A DNA stretch of 64,000 nucleotides, from positions 77,073,327 to 77,137,326 of the forward strand of contig NC_057861.1 in NCBI RefSeq assembly GCF_019393635.1, read 5' to 3'. A program made the position numbers and the translations under genes. This document shows positions 33,187 to 44,324 of this stretch, piece after piece. Under the pieces are notes generated by a model. That model saw only the letters and a program-made list of their open reading frames with translations, did no database searches and was not told the origin of the DNA. Position 1 is the first letter of the stretch. Each line of letters starts with the position of its first letter. The stretch comes from Dromiciops gliroides (Eukaryota > Chordata > Mammalia > Microbiotheria > Microbiotheriidae).

Positions 33187-33352
33187 AGTAGTAGGCTTCC
33201 ACCAGTCGTGGACGACCATGGATCAGTGCCCTGAAGAGCCACAGGCCACAGTGTGGCTGTGCAGTCCGATACGGGAGCCGCAGCTCCTGCCTCAATGAGG
33301 ATATTGGAAAACTGCGCTCTCTGTTGCCCGTCGGTTCCTGCATCTCATTCGT
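33187..33352. other. Unidentified 165-bp insertion in L1
   Basis: GC-rich, CpG-containing block ('ccaccagtcgtggacgacca', 'gtgtggctgtgcagtccgat') between two pieces that are contiguous in L1. There is no A-tail, and I do not recognise the family. Confidence 0.55.
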
Positions 33353-33393
33353 TTTTCTAAACATACCATTATTTCATCTGCAAAAAATGGTAG

Positions 33394-33532
33394 TTTTGTG
33401 AGGCAATTGGGGTTAAGTGACTTGTCCAGGGTCACACAACTAGTAAGTGTCAAGTGTCTGAGGCTGGATTTGAACTCAGGTCTTCCTAAATCCAGAGCCG
33501 TTGCTCTATCCACTGCACGACCTAGCTGCCCC
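33394..33532 (-). repeat. WSINE1-type CORE-SINE inside L1
   Basis: Minus-strand copy with diverged flanks 'ggtagtttt' and 'ggttgcttt'. Confidence 0.88.
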
Positions 33533-33689
33533 GGTTGCTTTTTTTAAACCAAAGGGTAGGACTACTCTGTAATGAACATTTGCTAAATTTCTTTCTTCAA
33601 CAGAAAGACCCTCCTCTGCCTTGGGAAGGGTCTAGTCCCAGGACTGGTTCTAGCTTGCTAAGAGATCTGTCCCCTACTTAGCCAGAGCC

Positions 33690-33900
33690 TGAGGAGGCAG
33701 AGGGAGCACATGTCTTCGACTCAGCAGACCCAAGTTTGAATCCTGACTGGCATTTACAGTGTATACTACCTTACTTGACTTCTCTGGACCTCAGTTTCCT
33801 CATCTGTAAAATTGAACATTATAATTCTTCTATTACCTAGCTACTGTTGAAAAATCTCTTTGTCAAAAATAGGACATCGTATGAATATAAATTATTGAAT
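33690..33900 (+). repeat. MIR element
   Basis: Shows 'cccaagtttgaatcctgact', 'cctcagtttcctcatctgta' and a degraded 3' part, the usual MIR layout. Confidence 0.7.
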
Positions 33901-33945
33901 GACAAAGAAGACCACTTAGACCTGAGAGAGCTGAGAGGAAGTAGC

Positions 33946-33951
33946 TTTATT
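33946..33951 (-). terminator. TMEM249: TMEM249 polyadenylation signal
   Basis: AATAAA on the minus strand (context 'caataaagctac'), about 170 bases past the TMEM249 stop codon. Confidence 0.75.
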
Positions 33952-34117
33952 GAGAGGGAGGATGCATAGGGCTGGGCCTCACATCCTTATCATTCAGGGG
34001 TAGTAAGGGGCTACAGGTAGAGAAAGAGACAAGGAAGAGAAAGACCTGAGACATTTGGGTGGGATGTTGGGAAAGGAGGGATTAGAATTAGATTCTCCTA
34101 ATTTATGTTGGTTGATC

Positions 34118-37100
34118 TCAGGCCATTGCATCTTCTTCCTGATACATGCTGTACCGAGGTGAATAGGTGGACTGGCGGCGGGGAACAATTCCAGGGCTGT
34201 ATACAGATCCCAATGGCCAGTGGCGGACAACATGGCGGTAGGACACAGCCATACAATCAAAGTAGTTGATATTCAATTTACGAGCAATATGGCGACCTAG
34301 GAATTCCAGTTGCTGTAGAGGCAAAGAAAGGAACATGATGGAGGGGAGCCAAGACTTATCTGAGGGGAGCAGGGGCCCAGGAAGATCTAGAATTTGGTCT
34401 CTTGTAACATGGGCTTGAGGGAGATTAGGCTTTGGCCCTGAGTCACTGTGTTACATTGGAAAAGCCATTTCCTTTTCTCCTCTGGGTCTACTTTTTCATG
34501 TGTAAAATAGGGATGGTGATAGGGGTATAGGATTGTTCTCAAGAAGTTTAAGCCCCCTTGAGATGTGAGAGGTACAAGGTAAGCTAAGGAGTTAGGAGAT
34601 GGAAGCATTCTTGTCCAAAGGAATGGCTGGTGTGGAGTCATAGGCTGGGCAGTAGTAAAGCTACCTGCAAGAGGGCCCTCCCACTGGCCCTGGTGACTCA
34701 CATTTCTAGAGAAGACCCACAGCCCCAATCGTCATGGAAACTAGGGTCCCCAACCTAGGACATGGGACTGCTTTCTCTATCGAGGAACACAGTGTATTTG
34801 AATTTGGATGTATTATTTTGTAAATGCATCTACATGAATGGCTGATGTGTTAAGACAAGTCACTGTTTGTCGTGAGCACACTATGTCTCCATGTGTGACC
34901 ATGCCTCTCTCCCTCTCCCTCTTACTGTCTCTTCCCTTTTGCCCTCTGTCTGTCTGTCTCATCCCCTAACTAGATTTCTCTCAGCTTGTTTCACCCTCTT
35001 ACTCTTTCCTTTTTGTGACCCTGACTCTCCCTGTCACTCCATCTGTCTCACCCTCTCACTGTCTTCTCTGTTTCTCTTCTATCTCCATCTTTGTCTCTAT
35101 GTGCCTTTCCCCTTCTCATTTTCAGCCTTCATTTCTGTCTTTTCCTGTTACACCTTCTTGTTCTTTCTCCATCTCTTTGTTCTCTGCTTCTTCTTCCCTT
35201 TTCTCTGTCTCTTGCTGTCACTTTTTCCTCTATCACTGACCTAAATTATTATGTCTTTTAATTGCTCCTCTTGCCTCAAGTGTATCTTATAAAATGATAC
35301 CAAATAATCTTTCTTAAGCACAGATCTCATTCTGATTCCCTTACTCAGTCAACTCCAGTGATTTCCTATTATTTCTAGAACAAAATATACTCTTCTGTTT
35401 ATCTTTTTTTTTTTTTTTTTGCAGAGCAATGAGGGTTAAGTGACTTGCACAGGGTCATACAACTAATAAGTGTCAAGTGTCTGATGCCAGATTTTAACTC
35501 AGGTCCTCCTGAATCCAGGGCTGGTACTTTATCCACTGTGCTTTTTTTTTCCTTCTGTTTATCTTTTTTGTTTTTTTAAGTGAGGCAATTGGGGTTAAGT
35601 GACTTGCCCAGGGTCACACAGCTAGTAAGTGTTAAATGTCTAAGGCCGGATTTGAACTCAGGTACTCCTGACTCCAGGGTCGGTGCTCTATCTACTACAC
35701 CACCTAGCTGCCCCCAACGTTGTTTATCTTTTAAAGCCCTACGCAACCCAGCTCCAACCAGTTTTTCCAGCTTTATTGGCTATCATTCCCCCTCCTGCAT
35801 TCTGTGAACCAGCCAAACTTCTTTCTCCCTGTTCTTCATACACACTTATAATAACAATAAACATGTTATTTAATATTATAACATGTATATTCATAATAAT
35901 ATCTATAGCACTTTAAGATTTGCAAAGAACTTTACTAATTTTTAGTCTCACAACAATCCTGCGAGGTAGGTGCTACTATTATATCTCCCATCTCTCCAAG
36001 CCTTTGCACTGATCATCCTGCATGCCTGGAATGATCTTTCTCCCTATTTCCACTTCATAAAGTTCCTTTTTTCCCTTTCTTCCTTTAAAATGGCATATTC
36101 TCAATGAAGTTATTCCTGATTACAAACTGCTAGAATTCAATCCCCATCAAGCTACCTTGTATTTAAAAACTTTGCATTTATTTGTATTTATTCACTTTAT
36201 GTTTATGCTGTGTTTTTGGAATTTTGGAAATTATACTACTAGTATATTAGTAATCAGTCTTTTTTTTTTTTTTGGTGGGGCAATGAGGGTTAAGTGACTT
36301 GCCCAGGGTCACACAGCTAGTAAGTGTCAAGTGTCTGAGGTCAAATTTGAACTCAGGTCTTCCTGAATCCAGGGCGGGTGCTTTATCCACTACGCCACCT
36401 AGATGCCCCCTGTAATCAGTCATTTTTATGTATTCTCATTGTCTCTTCCATTAGAATGTAAGAGCATTTCAAGTAGGGATTATTCCATTTTTTTCTATTT
36501 GTATCCCTAGCAACTAGCACAGTTCCTGCCATATAATAAATAGGCACCTAATAAATATATGCTGATTGATTGATTGACTGATTTGGCCATAAATGATTCC
36601 CATTTTTAAAATCTAGTCTATGCAATGTGGGTTATTTGATGCAATGAAAATGGTTAGTGATGTGAAGATCAGAGGGTCACTAGGGGAATCAGATGTAAAA
36701 AGATTAGATGGGGATGGGACTGGACATCACTGGAGGCCAGAGAAGAAAGAGCAGCAGGTGATCAGCAGGTGAGGGAAAAATCAGAGGAAAATCAAGGGGT
36801 CAGGAGGGTGGAGTGCTTACCTCATAGCGCTCTGACAGCTTAACCAATACCAGAGGCTCCAGTTTGTGGCCGCAGAGGACCAGCTGGAAGAAGCACCTGC
36901 CGTAGGCTACAGGAAGAAGAGGTAATCTCAGAGCTGCCTCTCCTCCCTATCTCCCCCACTTAGAAGTAACAAGAGGCCTGAGACTTGGCCCATGTCTTCT
37001 GTTCATCCCAAGCCCTGCCCCCTAGCCATCAGTGTCAATCCTCTACTCCCTATCCCTGTCTCTTACTTCACAACCCTGTCCTAAGCTTTTTGACTTTGTC

Positions 37101-39310
37101 TTCAGTTTCAACATTCCTGTCTCCATTTTCATCTCCCTGGCCTTGTCCCTAGGACCCTCTGATCTCTGGCCCCATCCCAATTCTTTGGATGTGTTTTCAG
37201 ATCCCAGTACTCATCGCAATGCCTTTGACCCTATTATCATGACCCTAGCTCCAATGAATCCTGTCCTTGTTCTTAACTCCCTGTCTCTATTCCCACCTTC
37301 AACATATGGTTCCCCACTTTCTGATCCTAACCTGAGCTCCTTTTCTCTTTTTTTCAGTTCCCTAATCCTGTTCTCAGTTTCTCCAGCCCAGCTTCCTAAA
37401 CCCATTCTTTACCTCTTAGATTTTATCCTGAGCTCTTTCTCTGTCCCTAGTCTCATAATCCTGATTTGAACTTGTCTCCATTCCTGGGTCTCTACAAGTT
37501 CCTGTCCATTTGCAGTTTCCTATCTTTGTCCCTGTCCCTAACTCATTAGCCCTATCCCATCCCAGTCCCCAACTTACTGTTCCTTTATTCCTAGACTTCT
37601 GTCCCTGATCCCAAGTGGCCTGAGTCCATTCCCACCTCCCTGGTCAGATTCCTTGCTCCCCAGCCATGTCAAATACCATCAGATCGAAGGGCAAGGCGGA
37701 TGTAGATGCGGTGCAGGGGCCCTTGACAGACAGTGCGGCCCTGGATGGAGAAGTGGTACATCCCACGAGTGTGGTTCAAGACTAGGCGGCGCCTCGGCAG
37801 TGATGAGATTGTGAGCCACAGACCAATGCCAACACCATAGGCAGGGAAACCCCATGTCTCCTGATTCTGTACCTGTAGCCTCAAGGTTAGTTATAGAGGG
37901 ACTGTCAAAACCCCAAGGGAGAAGGGAGGGAAATGGAAGAGAGCAGAAGGTAGGTGAATGTGAAAAGAGAGAAGGATATAAAAGAGGATATAGGAAAGAT
38001 ACAAGAAACAAAACTTCAACGCTTCAATTTAGCTTCATCCATGAGGATAACTCCTTTCAGCAGTTCAGACTGCTACCCATCCACATTTTCTTATCTTTTG
38101 CCTTACTTGTCTGTGTTCTCCCATTGATTTTCCCACAAAGAATCTACCAATATGCTGAAGGCTTCCCTTGACATCTTTTAATATTTCATAGGAGCCAATA
38201 TAGCATCTATTATCTCCTATTCTGGCTTAGGTGACTAGCCAACCTCTTTTTCCAATCTTACATTTCCTGGATTGATATCTTTTGTGCCACTTCTTGGAAG
38301 CAAATCATATGCTGTGGCCTAATTATGTCCACCAGGCATCTCTCCATTGCCTTTTGGGCCATCCACAATGTTGATTCTTCCAAGATTGTGGTGTTCTATG
38401 GTTTAACCTCCATACTGACATTAAAAAGATGGGGTTTTGTGTCAGGGAAGAACCTGGGGTCATTGAAAGTGCTGCGAGACTTACCAAATTCAATCCAACC
38501 CACTCCCTTATTCCTATTCAACTCTAAGTTCAGCAACTTGTCTATCAGAAATTCTTGTTCAATATGTATATGCTAATAATCTAACTCAAAGTACTAGCCA
38601 TTCAATTGCAGGTCTTAGTTTGAATGATGGGCATTTCTCATCCATTTGTTTTTTGTGTGGATTGTTATGCCAATCTCCTTTGAGTGGTTATGGATCTCCT
38701 TTGAGGAACCTCTGGAATGTTCAGGGGGGAGAAAAGGGGGGAGAGTCTAATGTTTCCAACACAATGTCATTCGTAAACAAGAGCATCTGGAAGACCTTAC
38801 CATTTATGAAGGATGTCCTCCATGACAGCTACAAACCATTTTGGCTTGCATTTTTCCCTGTTTTATGAATCACCCAATATCAGTAAACAACATGATTAAA
38901 CAAAGCCATGGGGGCAGCTAGGTGGCGCAGTGGATAAAGCACCGGCCCTGGATTCAGGAGAACCTGAGTTCAAATCTGGCCTCAGATGCTTGACACTTAC
39001 TGGCTGTGTGACCCTGGGCAAGTGACTTAACCCCAATTGCCTTACCAAAAAAAAAAAAAAAAAGGAAACAAAGCCATGGTTCCACAGGAGAAGAAATCGT
39101 GGCTTTGAGTCCAGGACCTCAGTTTTTTTGTGACCAGTGCCAGACTATCCTGGGTCTGAGTTTCTTCAGTTGTAAAATGGAATTGACTAGATGACTCTTG
39201 AGGTCCATTTCAGTTCTAAATAGACAATCCTGTTATCTATAAGGGAAACTAATTTGGAAATTATACAAGTAGTATATTAGTAATAAGTCATTTACAGCCT
39301 AGAAACAGTT

Positions 39311-39363
<53 letters not shown>

Positions 39364-42300
39364 GTTCAATGCTTGTCATGTCTGGTACCTTATGATTCTC
39401 TTCTTGAAGGAAATATTCTTAAGTTATATAACTTATTTTTGGTGGGGCAATAAGGGTTAAGTGACTTGCCCAGGGTCACACAGCTAGTAAGTGTCAAGTG
39501 GCTGAGGTCAGATTTGAACTTAGGTCCTCCTGAATCCAGGGCTGGTGTTTTAGCCACTGCGCCACCTAGCTGCCCCTTATTCATGTCTTTTTTAGTTCAC
39601 TGATAACAGTATGTCAATGCTGTGGTTCAGTTTAGTCTATTAACTTGATGGTCAGTGGACCTAGATCATTTAGAGCACCAGTAGTTAAAATTAATCCTTA
39701 TAGATGGTCTAAAAACTGTCATTCTTAATCCATTCTGCCCCCTTTACAGCACTCTGCCGTCATCATTGTGGAAAGGGAAGAGGTCCATCCAGGACCAGGA
39801 AACACTTGGGATTTTTCTTTGGTACATGGATTGCCATTAACAAAGAATTCAGGGGCAGCTAGGTGGAGCAGTGGATAAAGCACCGGCCCTGGAGTCAGGA
39901 GGACCTGAGTTCAAATCTGGCCTCAGACACTTACTAGTGTGAGAATTGGAATGACACCCCCTGCTGGGAAAGAAATTGCAGGGAAGCTTCACCATGAAAA
40001 GAAACCATGTGACTTTAGCATCTGGAAGTTGTCTGGAACTTATATCTATAGAACCACCTGTTAGTTGTGTCAATCAAAGTTACCAGCCAATTAGCTTGGA
40101 GCTATGTGTGTGTGGACAGCCCTGTTTCCTGTTGGAAGGAGGCTTCTGGGAGGAGGGAGGAGGAGCGAGGGCTTTTTGGCCCCGGACCTTGGCTTGGCTA
40201 GAGGAGAGATTCTGGCTCTATTATTTAGATGGTGGAGGGGCAGCTAGATGGCACAGTGGATAAAGCACCAGCCCTGGATTCAGGAGTACCTGAGTTCAAA
40301 TCTGGCCTCAGACACTTAACACTTACTAGCTATGTGACCCCGGGCAAGTCACTTAACCCCAATTGCCTCACCAAAAAAAAAAAAAAAAAAAAGATAGATA
40401 GATAGACGGGGGAAGCGTCTTGGCCTCTTTCTCTCTGATCACTAGCTTCTAATGCACTTTAATAAGTGGTTAAAAGTCTAAACTCTTGCTAAAGCTTCTA
40501 ATTTAAGGCAACCACTCATTAGATTTTAGACATCCTAGCTAGAATTTTAGCCCCTTACACTAGCTGTATCACTCTGGGCAAGCTACTTAATCCGTTTGCC
40601 TCAGTTCCTCATCTATAACACGGAGACACATTGAAGAAGGAAATGACAAACCACTCTATTATCTTTGCCACTATTATGGAGAATATCCTATATGGGAATT
40701 CCCTAGTCAACTGATGGCTCAGTGGATGGAGCACTGGACCTGGAATCAGGAATACCTGAGTTCAAATCCAGCCTCAGACATTCCCTAGTCATATGACCCT
40801 GGGCAAGTCATTTAACCTCTGATCCACTGAAGAAGGACATGGCAACCACTCCAGTATCTTTGCCAAGAAAATTCCATTTAGGGTTATGAAGGGCTGGATG
40901 TGACTGAGACAACTGAACAACAACAGTCTTCTGGATGTTCCTATTTAGTGGATGATATTGTGTCAAGAGGCTCCCTAGTTACAAATATGGCCACTCCATT
41001 GGCCTCACAATCCACAAAAGAAAAGCTAAGTGGATGAAGACCACTTATTGCCTAGTATGATATGTAGCTGGATGGGCAACCCATAGAATTCATCTATCAT
41101 TACACAATTTTGAACACACATGGTAGATGATTAATGAGTTGGACCCAGAATTAAATATCAAGAAAAGAGTAAGTTGGGCTGCATTTGGGTAGCTACACAA
41201 TGGTCCCAACTTGATCCTTAACACAAAAACCCAACTAAGTGGCTAAGTGAATAAAGCGCTGGGCCTGGAGTCAGGAAGACTCCTTTTCTTGAGTACAAAT
41301 TAAGCCTCATACACTTACCAGCTGTGTGACCCTGGGCAAGTCATTTATCCTCTGTTTTCCTCAGTTTCTTCCTCTGTAAAATGGAAGCACTAATAGTACT
41401 TACCTCCCTAGGGTTGTTGTGAGGATCAAATGAGTCAATGTGTGTCAAGTGCTTTGTAAACCATAAGACATTATATAAAATGTTAGCTATAATTATCATT
41501 ATCTTTTTAATTATCTTCTGGTGATCCTATCTGGCAATGAACCAAGGAATATCACAGTCTGGAATAAATCACAACTGTGACTGACACAAAGGAGTACAGT
41601 GAGAAATATGATATGTCACATCTCAGGAGACAATAACAAATTGCCAAAGAAGACTTGACTTGATGGCAAGAAATGACATAAAGTATACTGATCCAGGGAA
41701 TGTAGGATTGGAAAAGAAGATAGGCTGGTCATGGAGGCAGAATGAGGGGCAACAGATATGCAGCCTGAGGGCATTATGGGGAACAGATGGAGAAGAGTTG
41801 GGTGAGAAGGTGGGAGAAATATGAGCAAGGAGTCAAAAGAGGATATAGAGACTTTATAGGAAGGAGAGGGATGGGGAAGATAAAGAGGTTCATACCTTAG
41901 TGAAAGTCCCAAGACTCATGAGTACAATGCAAATCAAAAAAAGCAGAATCCCCTTCCACAAGGTGTCCTGGTAGTATTCTAGCACATAGACTGTGGGAAC
42001 AGCAGATAGAATGTTAGATCAGAGTCTTCTTCTGCCCTTTCCTCACTCTAGTATTATTAATACCTCTTGTCCACTCTTGTCATCTGAGCCCTTCCCAATA
42101 TCCCCTCTATTTCTCAGGTCCTCATGTTCCAATATCCAATAGGGCGCTCTTTCTCCCTCACTCCACCCTTTTCCCAATGCTCCCAGCACCCTGCTTCACC
42201 ATTAGCTTGCTGCCGAAAGAAGGGATAAAAAGCATTGTTCTTGAGCTTCTTGGCAAGACTGAGCTCGGTGCTGAAGCAGCCAATGTCCCATAACTCAAAG

Positions 42301-42758
42301 CCATTGCCCACATTGCCACTGCCAGGGATACTGATGGTCTTGGGGGCCTGGAAGAAGAAGGCAAGCCATAGGGAGGAGAAAGGGTCACCAGAAAAGGTGG
42401 GCAATATTGGGAAAGGACTAGATTCGAGGAGTAGAGGAGAGAATGTAGTAAAAGGCAGGAAGAAGACATGGAGAGAGAATGGAGGGCACAGAAAGAGGTC
42501 CAGCTTACAGGGTGAAGATACGGCTCTAGAATAAAGGACATGGTCATATGAGGAGGATAGGGTCATAGCAGGGAGAATGGGCATTTAAAGAGAAGATGGG
42601 GTCACAAGGCAAGGATGTGATAATGAGGTAGAATGATGAAAGGGATGAAAGAGAAAGCAGGGCCACTAAGAAAGGATTGGGTTAGAGTGGGCAGAAGAAA
42701 CTAGCCTCTCTCAGGTCTGGAACATGTCTGGAAATACCTGAAAGAAGAGGCTATTCAT
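34118..42758 (-). CDS. TMEM249: TMEM249, CatSper-associated transmembrane protein
   Basis: Six coding exons on the minus strand (5' to 3'): 42758-42738, 42347-42200, 41990-41896, 37872-37677, 36906-36821, 34312-34118. They total 741 bases and 246 residues; all introns are GT-AG and every junction keeps phase. I recognise the protein from human TMEM249 (about 235 residues): [81 protein letters not shown]. Two hydrophobic spans lie at about residues 70-86 and 96-111. TMEM249 has, as I recall, been reported as CATSPER-theta, a subunit needed to assemble the sperm-tail calcium channel; that role is inferred by orthology. The first exon (MNSLFFQ) is the least certain part: it was chosen for its ATG with A at -3, a good donor and matching phase, but does not resemble the human start. 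The gene lies downstream of FBXL6 on the same strand. Confidence 0.9.
34890..35245. repeat. CT-rich low-complexity tract
   Basis: Plus strand is rich in 'ctctcc', 'ctgtct' and 'ttctct' with no fixed unit. Lies within the TMEM249 intron. Confidence 0.85.
35404..35548 (-). repeat. WSINE1-type CORE-SINE, 5' truncated
   Basis: Minus-strand copy lacking the last part of the head (stops after 'ccactgtgc'), then T's and the target text 'cttctgtttatctttt', which also lies to its left at about 35392. Confidence 0.88.
35570..35715 (-). repeat. WSINE1-type CORE-SINE at the same target
   Basis: Minus-strand copy placed directly after the right target copy of the previous SINE and followed by 'tgtttatctttt' at about 35721. 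Confidence 0.88.
36260..36411 (-). repeat. WSINE1-type CORE-SINE inside L2-like LINE
   Basis: Minus-strand copy flanked by GTAATCAGTC at 36250-36259 and 36412-36421. Confidence 0.92.
37020..37640. repeat. Pyrimidine-rich degenerate tract in TMEM249 intron
   Basis: The 770-base intron between coding exons 4 and 5 holds many loose copies of 'ccctgtc', 'cctgatc' and 'cctagt' units, probably a decayed minisatellite. The 145-residue plus frame here (37032-37469) follows from this composition. Confidence 0.65.
38912..39065 (+). repeat. WSINE1-type CORE-SINE
   Basis: Plus-strand copy flanked by AAACAAAGCCATGG at 38898-38911 and 39066-39079. Confidence 0.94.
39314..39360. repeat. (GT)n microsatellite
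   Basis: About 23 GT dinucleotides in a TMEM249 intron. Confidence 0.96.
39438..39576 (-). repeat. WSINE1-type CORE-SINE
   Basis: Minus-strand copy, 'ggtggggcaataagggttaa' to 'acctagctgcccc'. Confidence 0.9.
39938..40559 (+). mobile_element. Solo LTR fossil of an endogenous retrovirus
   Basis: Begins TGTGAGAATT and ends CCCCTTACA, flanked by the 4-base duplication CTAG (39934-39937 and 40560-40563). Without the SINE at about 40236-40400 the LTR is about 450 bases. No interior or second LTR remains, so it arose by LTR-LTR recombination. The orientation call (plus) rests on the TG...CA ends alone and is weak. It does not match the LTRs at 22956 and 26053 by eye. Confidence 0.8.
40236..40400 (+). 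repeat. WSINE1-type CORE-SINE inside the solo LTR
   Basis: Plus-strand copy with a long A-tail followed by GATA repeats, the third layer of the nest. Confidence 0.9.
40712..40925 (+). repeat. MAR1-type SINE
   Basis: Head 'gatggctcagtggatggagc', CORE and MAR1-like 3' end ('actccagtatctttgccaag', 'acaactgaacaacaaca'). Confidence 0.85.
41232..41500 (+). repeat. MIR/Mar-type CORE-SINE with long 3' tail
   Basis: Head 'aagtggctaagtgaataaag', CORE, then 'tcctctgtaaaatggaagca', 'gggttgttgtgaggatcaaa' and a TTAT-rich end. Same layout as 6705-6945. Confidence 0.8.
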
Positions 42759-42949
42759 GATCACAGGTGTGAGGAGGATGGACCAACTAGAAAAGTAATC
42801 GTTCAGACCAAGGGACTGGGCAGAATAAGACAGAGGACCTAAGTTCTAGAAGGGCAGGTTGAATTCTAATTGTCTGGGACTTCTAGAATCACCAGACCTT
42901 GTTCTCTAGTGTAGGTTAGAAAAGTCTTTCTACCTCTTATTCACAGAAT

Positions 42950-44300
42950 GACATAGAACATCAGAATTGAAGAGATGTCAGTAGCTACCTAATCCAACTG
43001 ATAACCGAACAAAAATTCTCTCTAAAATATGCCTGATAAGTGGTCATTCAGGCTTTACATAAAGGCCCTGAGGAAGGTAGATTCCACTTTGTACCAGAAG
43101 CAGTCTATTGTTTCACTTCAAGGTAGCACTAGTTATTAGGAATTTTTCCTTAGGTTGAGCCTAAAATCTGCCCATCTGCAATGTCTTCCTATTATTTCTA
43201 GTTCTGTCCTCTGGGCTCGAGTTAAAAAAAAAATGTCTAAGCTCTCTTCCTCATAACAGCCTTTCAAATACTAGAAGATGCTTTTTTCCTGCCTACTTTA
43301 AGACTCCTGTCATTTCCTATCAGTAAACAGCCATCTCCAATCTTTTAAGAAAGAATATCATTTATTGTGATGTTCCTCCAATACAATCTATTCCTCACCA
43401 CCTTCACATAGCTCTTCTAAAAATGAAATTTTAATTTTCAACTAACAGGCATTTTTCTTCCATCCCTACTCTCACCAACACCCCCCCCCAACAAAAACAA
43501 AAAGTCTCCAAACCCTTGAAAGAATATGTACATTGGTCATGTCCAAAAAAATATGTTTCATTTTGCATCTTAATTCCATCACCTGTCAGGAGGTGGGTAA
43601 CATTTTTTACCATTATCTCATCTCCTTTACACAGCTTTTGGAAGTTTTCCAGTGATGAAGCTATAATTATTAAGAAGTTTGGTGTTTTTTTTAATATCAA
43701 ACCAAAATTTATATCTCTGCTCCAAGTTCTGTCATCTGGAGTCAAACAATAAGTCAAATCCTTCTTTCTTCTGACACCTAATCTGTTTTTGTTTTTGTTT
43801 TTGTTTTTAGTGAGGCAATTGGGGTTAAGTGACTTGCCCAGGGTCACACAGCTAGTAAGTGTTAAGTGTCTGAGGCCGGATTTGAACTCAGGTACTCCTG
43901 ACTCCAGGGCTGGTGCTCTATCCACTGTGCCACCTAGCTGCCCCTCTGACACCTAATCTGATACTTAAAGGCTACTATCAGCTCCCCCTGAAGTCTTCTC
44001 TTTTCCTAAGCCAACCATCACCAATTTCATCAACTAACTATGTCATGACATGGCCTGCAAATCTCACAGTCTTGGTCACTCACTTCTGGAAGCACTTCAC
44101 TTTGTCAATGCTTTTCCTAAAATGTAGCATTCACAACTGGATACAATCCTACAGATTTGCTCTGGCTAAGGCAAAGAATAATGTAACAAGGATAGGGGAA
44201 ACGGGATTTGTTGTAGACATTCTCCCTAAGTTCATGAAGCCTAAGCTCCCATTAGTTTTTGGTTTTGGGCTGCCCCATTGTGTGGTTGATTCATCGTGAG
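42950..44300 (-). mobile_element. CR1/L3-like LINE fragment, split by a SINE
   Basis: Matches, read as the reverse complement, the conserved CR1/L3 3' region: 'ggttgagcctaaaatctgcc', 'cagcctttcaaatactagaa', 'cttttcctaaaatgtagca' and 'caactggatacaatcct'. A SINE lies at 43786-43944. Confidence 0.72.
43786..43944 (-). repeat. WSINE1-type CORE-SINE with 16-bp TSD
   Basis: Minus-strand copy flanked by TCTGACACCTAATCTG at 43770-43785 and 43945-43960. Confidence 0.94.
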
Positions 44301-44324
44301 TTTTCCATGCATTAAAATCAGTAC

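Larger units (their letters stand above)
32215..33560 (-). mobile_element. L1 LINE ORF2 fragment with several insertions
   Basis: Old minus-strand L1 ORF2 pieces: about 32215-32715 ('tgccagattgatttccaatt'), 33000-33186 ('cctgctgaattttgtggtaa', 'cactttgctgaaattgttat') and 33353-33393 ('accattatttcatctgc'). Unidentified blocks at about 32720-32995 and 33187-33352 and a SINE at 33394-33532 interrupt it. Confidence 0.7.
35300..36590 (+). mobile_element. L2-like LINE 3' end, cut by SINEs and MIR
   Basis: Pieces of an L2-like 3' region run from about 35330 to 36585 and end in 'aataaatatatgctgattga' plus TTGA repeats. Three WSINE1 copies interrupt it, and a MIR-like piece covers about 35850-35990. 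Confidence 0.65.
34313..36820 (-). other. TMEM249: TMEM249 last intron
   Basis: 2.5-kb intron with a pyrimidine-rich low-complexity tract (34890-35240), three WSINE1 copies and an L2-like LINE. The open frames at 34387-34728 and 34891-35244 are chance frames. Confidence 0.8.
39852..40680 (+). repeat. MAR1-like SINE split by a solo LTR
   Basis: The left part (39852-39937) stops in the CORE at 'cacttactag' and resumes at 40560 with 'ctagctgtatcactctgggc', ending near 40680 in MAR1-type text ('gaagaaggaaatgacaaacc'). The gap is exactly the LTR below. Confidence 0.85.
37873..41895 (-). other. TMEM249: TMEM249 third coding intron
   Basis: 4-kb intron filled with a MAR1 SINE split by a solo LTR, further MAR1/MIR copies, WSINE1 copies and a GT microsatellite. 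37990-38890 and 39080-39310 hold no repeat that I can name. Confidence 0.8.

Noticed and set aside
34891-35244. 117-residue Ser/Leu/Phe-rich frame
   Set aside because: Product of a CT-rich low-complexity tract in a TMEM249 intron.
37032-37469. 145-residue plus-strand frame
   Set aside because: Lies in a pyrimidine-rich intron on the strand opposite TMEM249, with no family match.
42235-42534. 99-residue plus-strand frame over TMEM249 coding exon 2
   Set aside because: Shadow of the real minus-strand exon and its intron.
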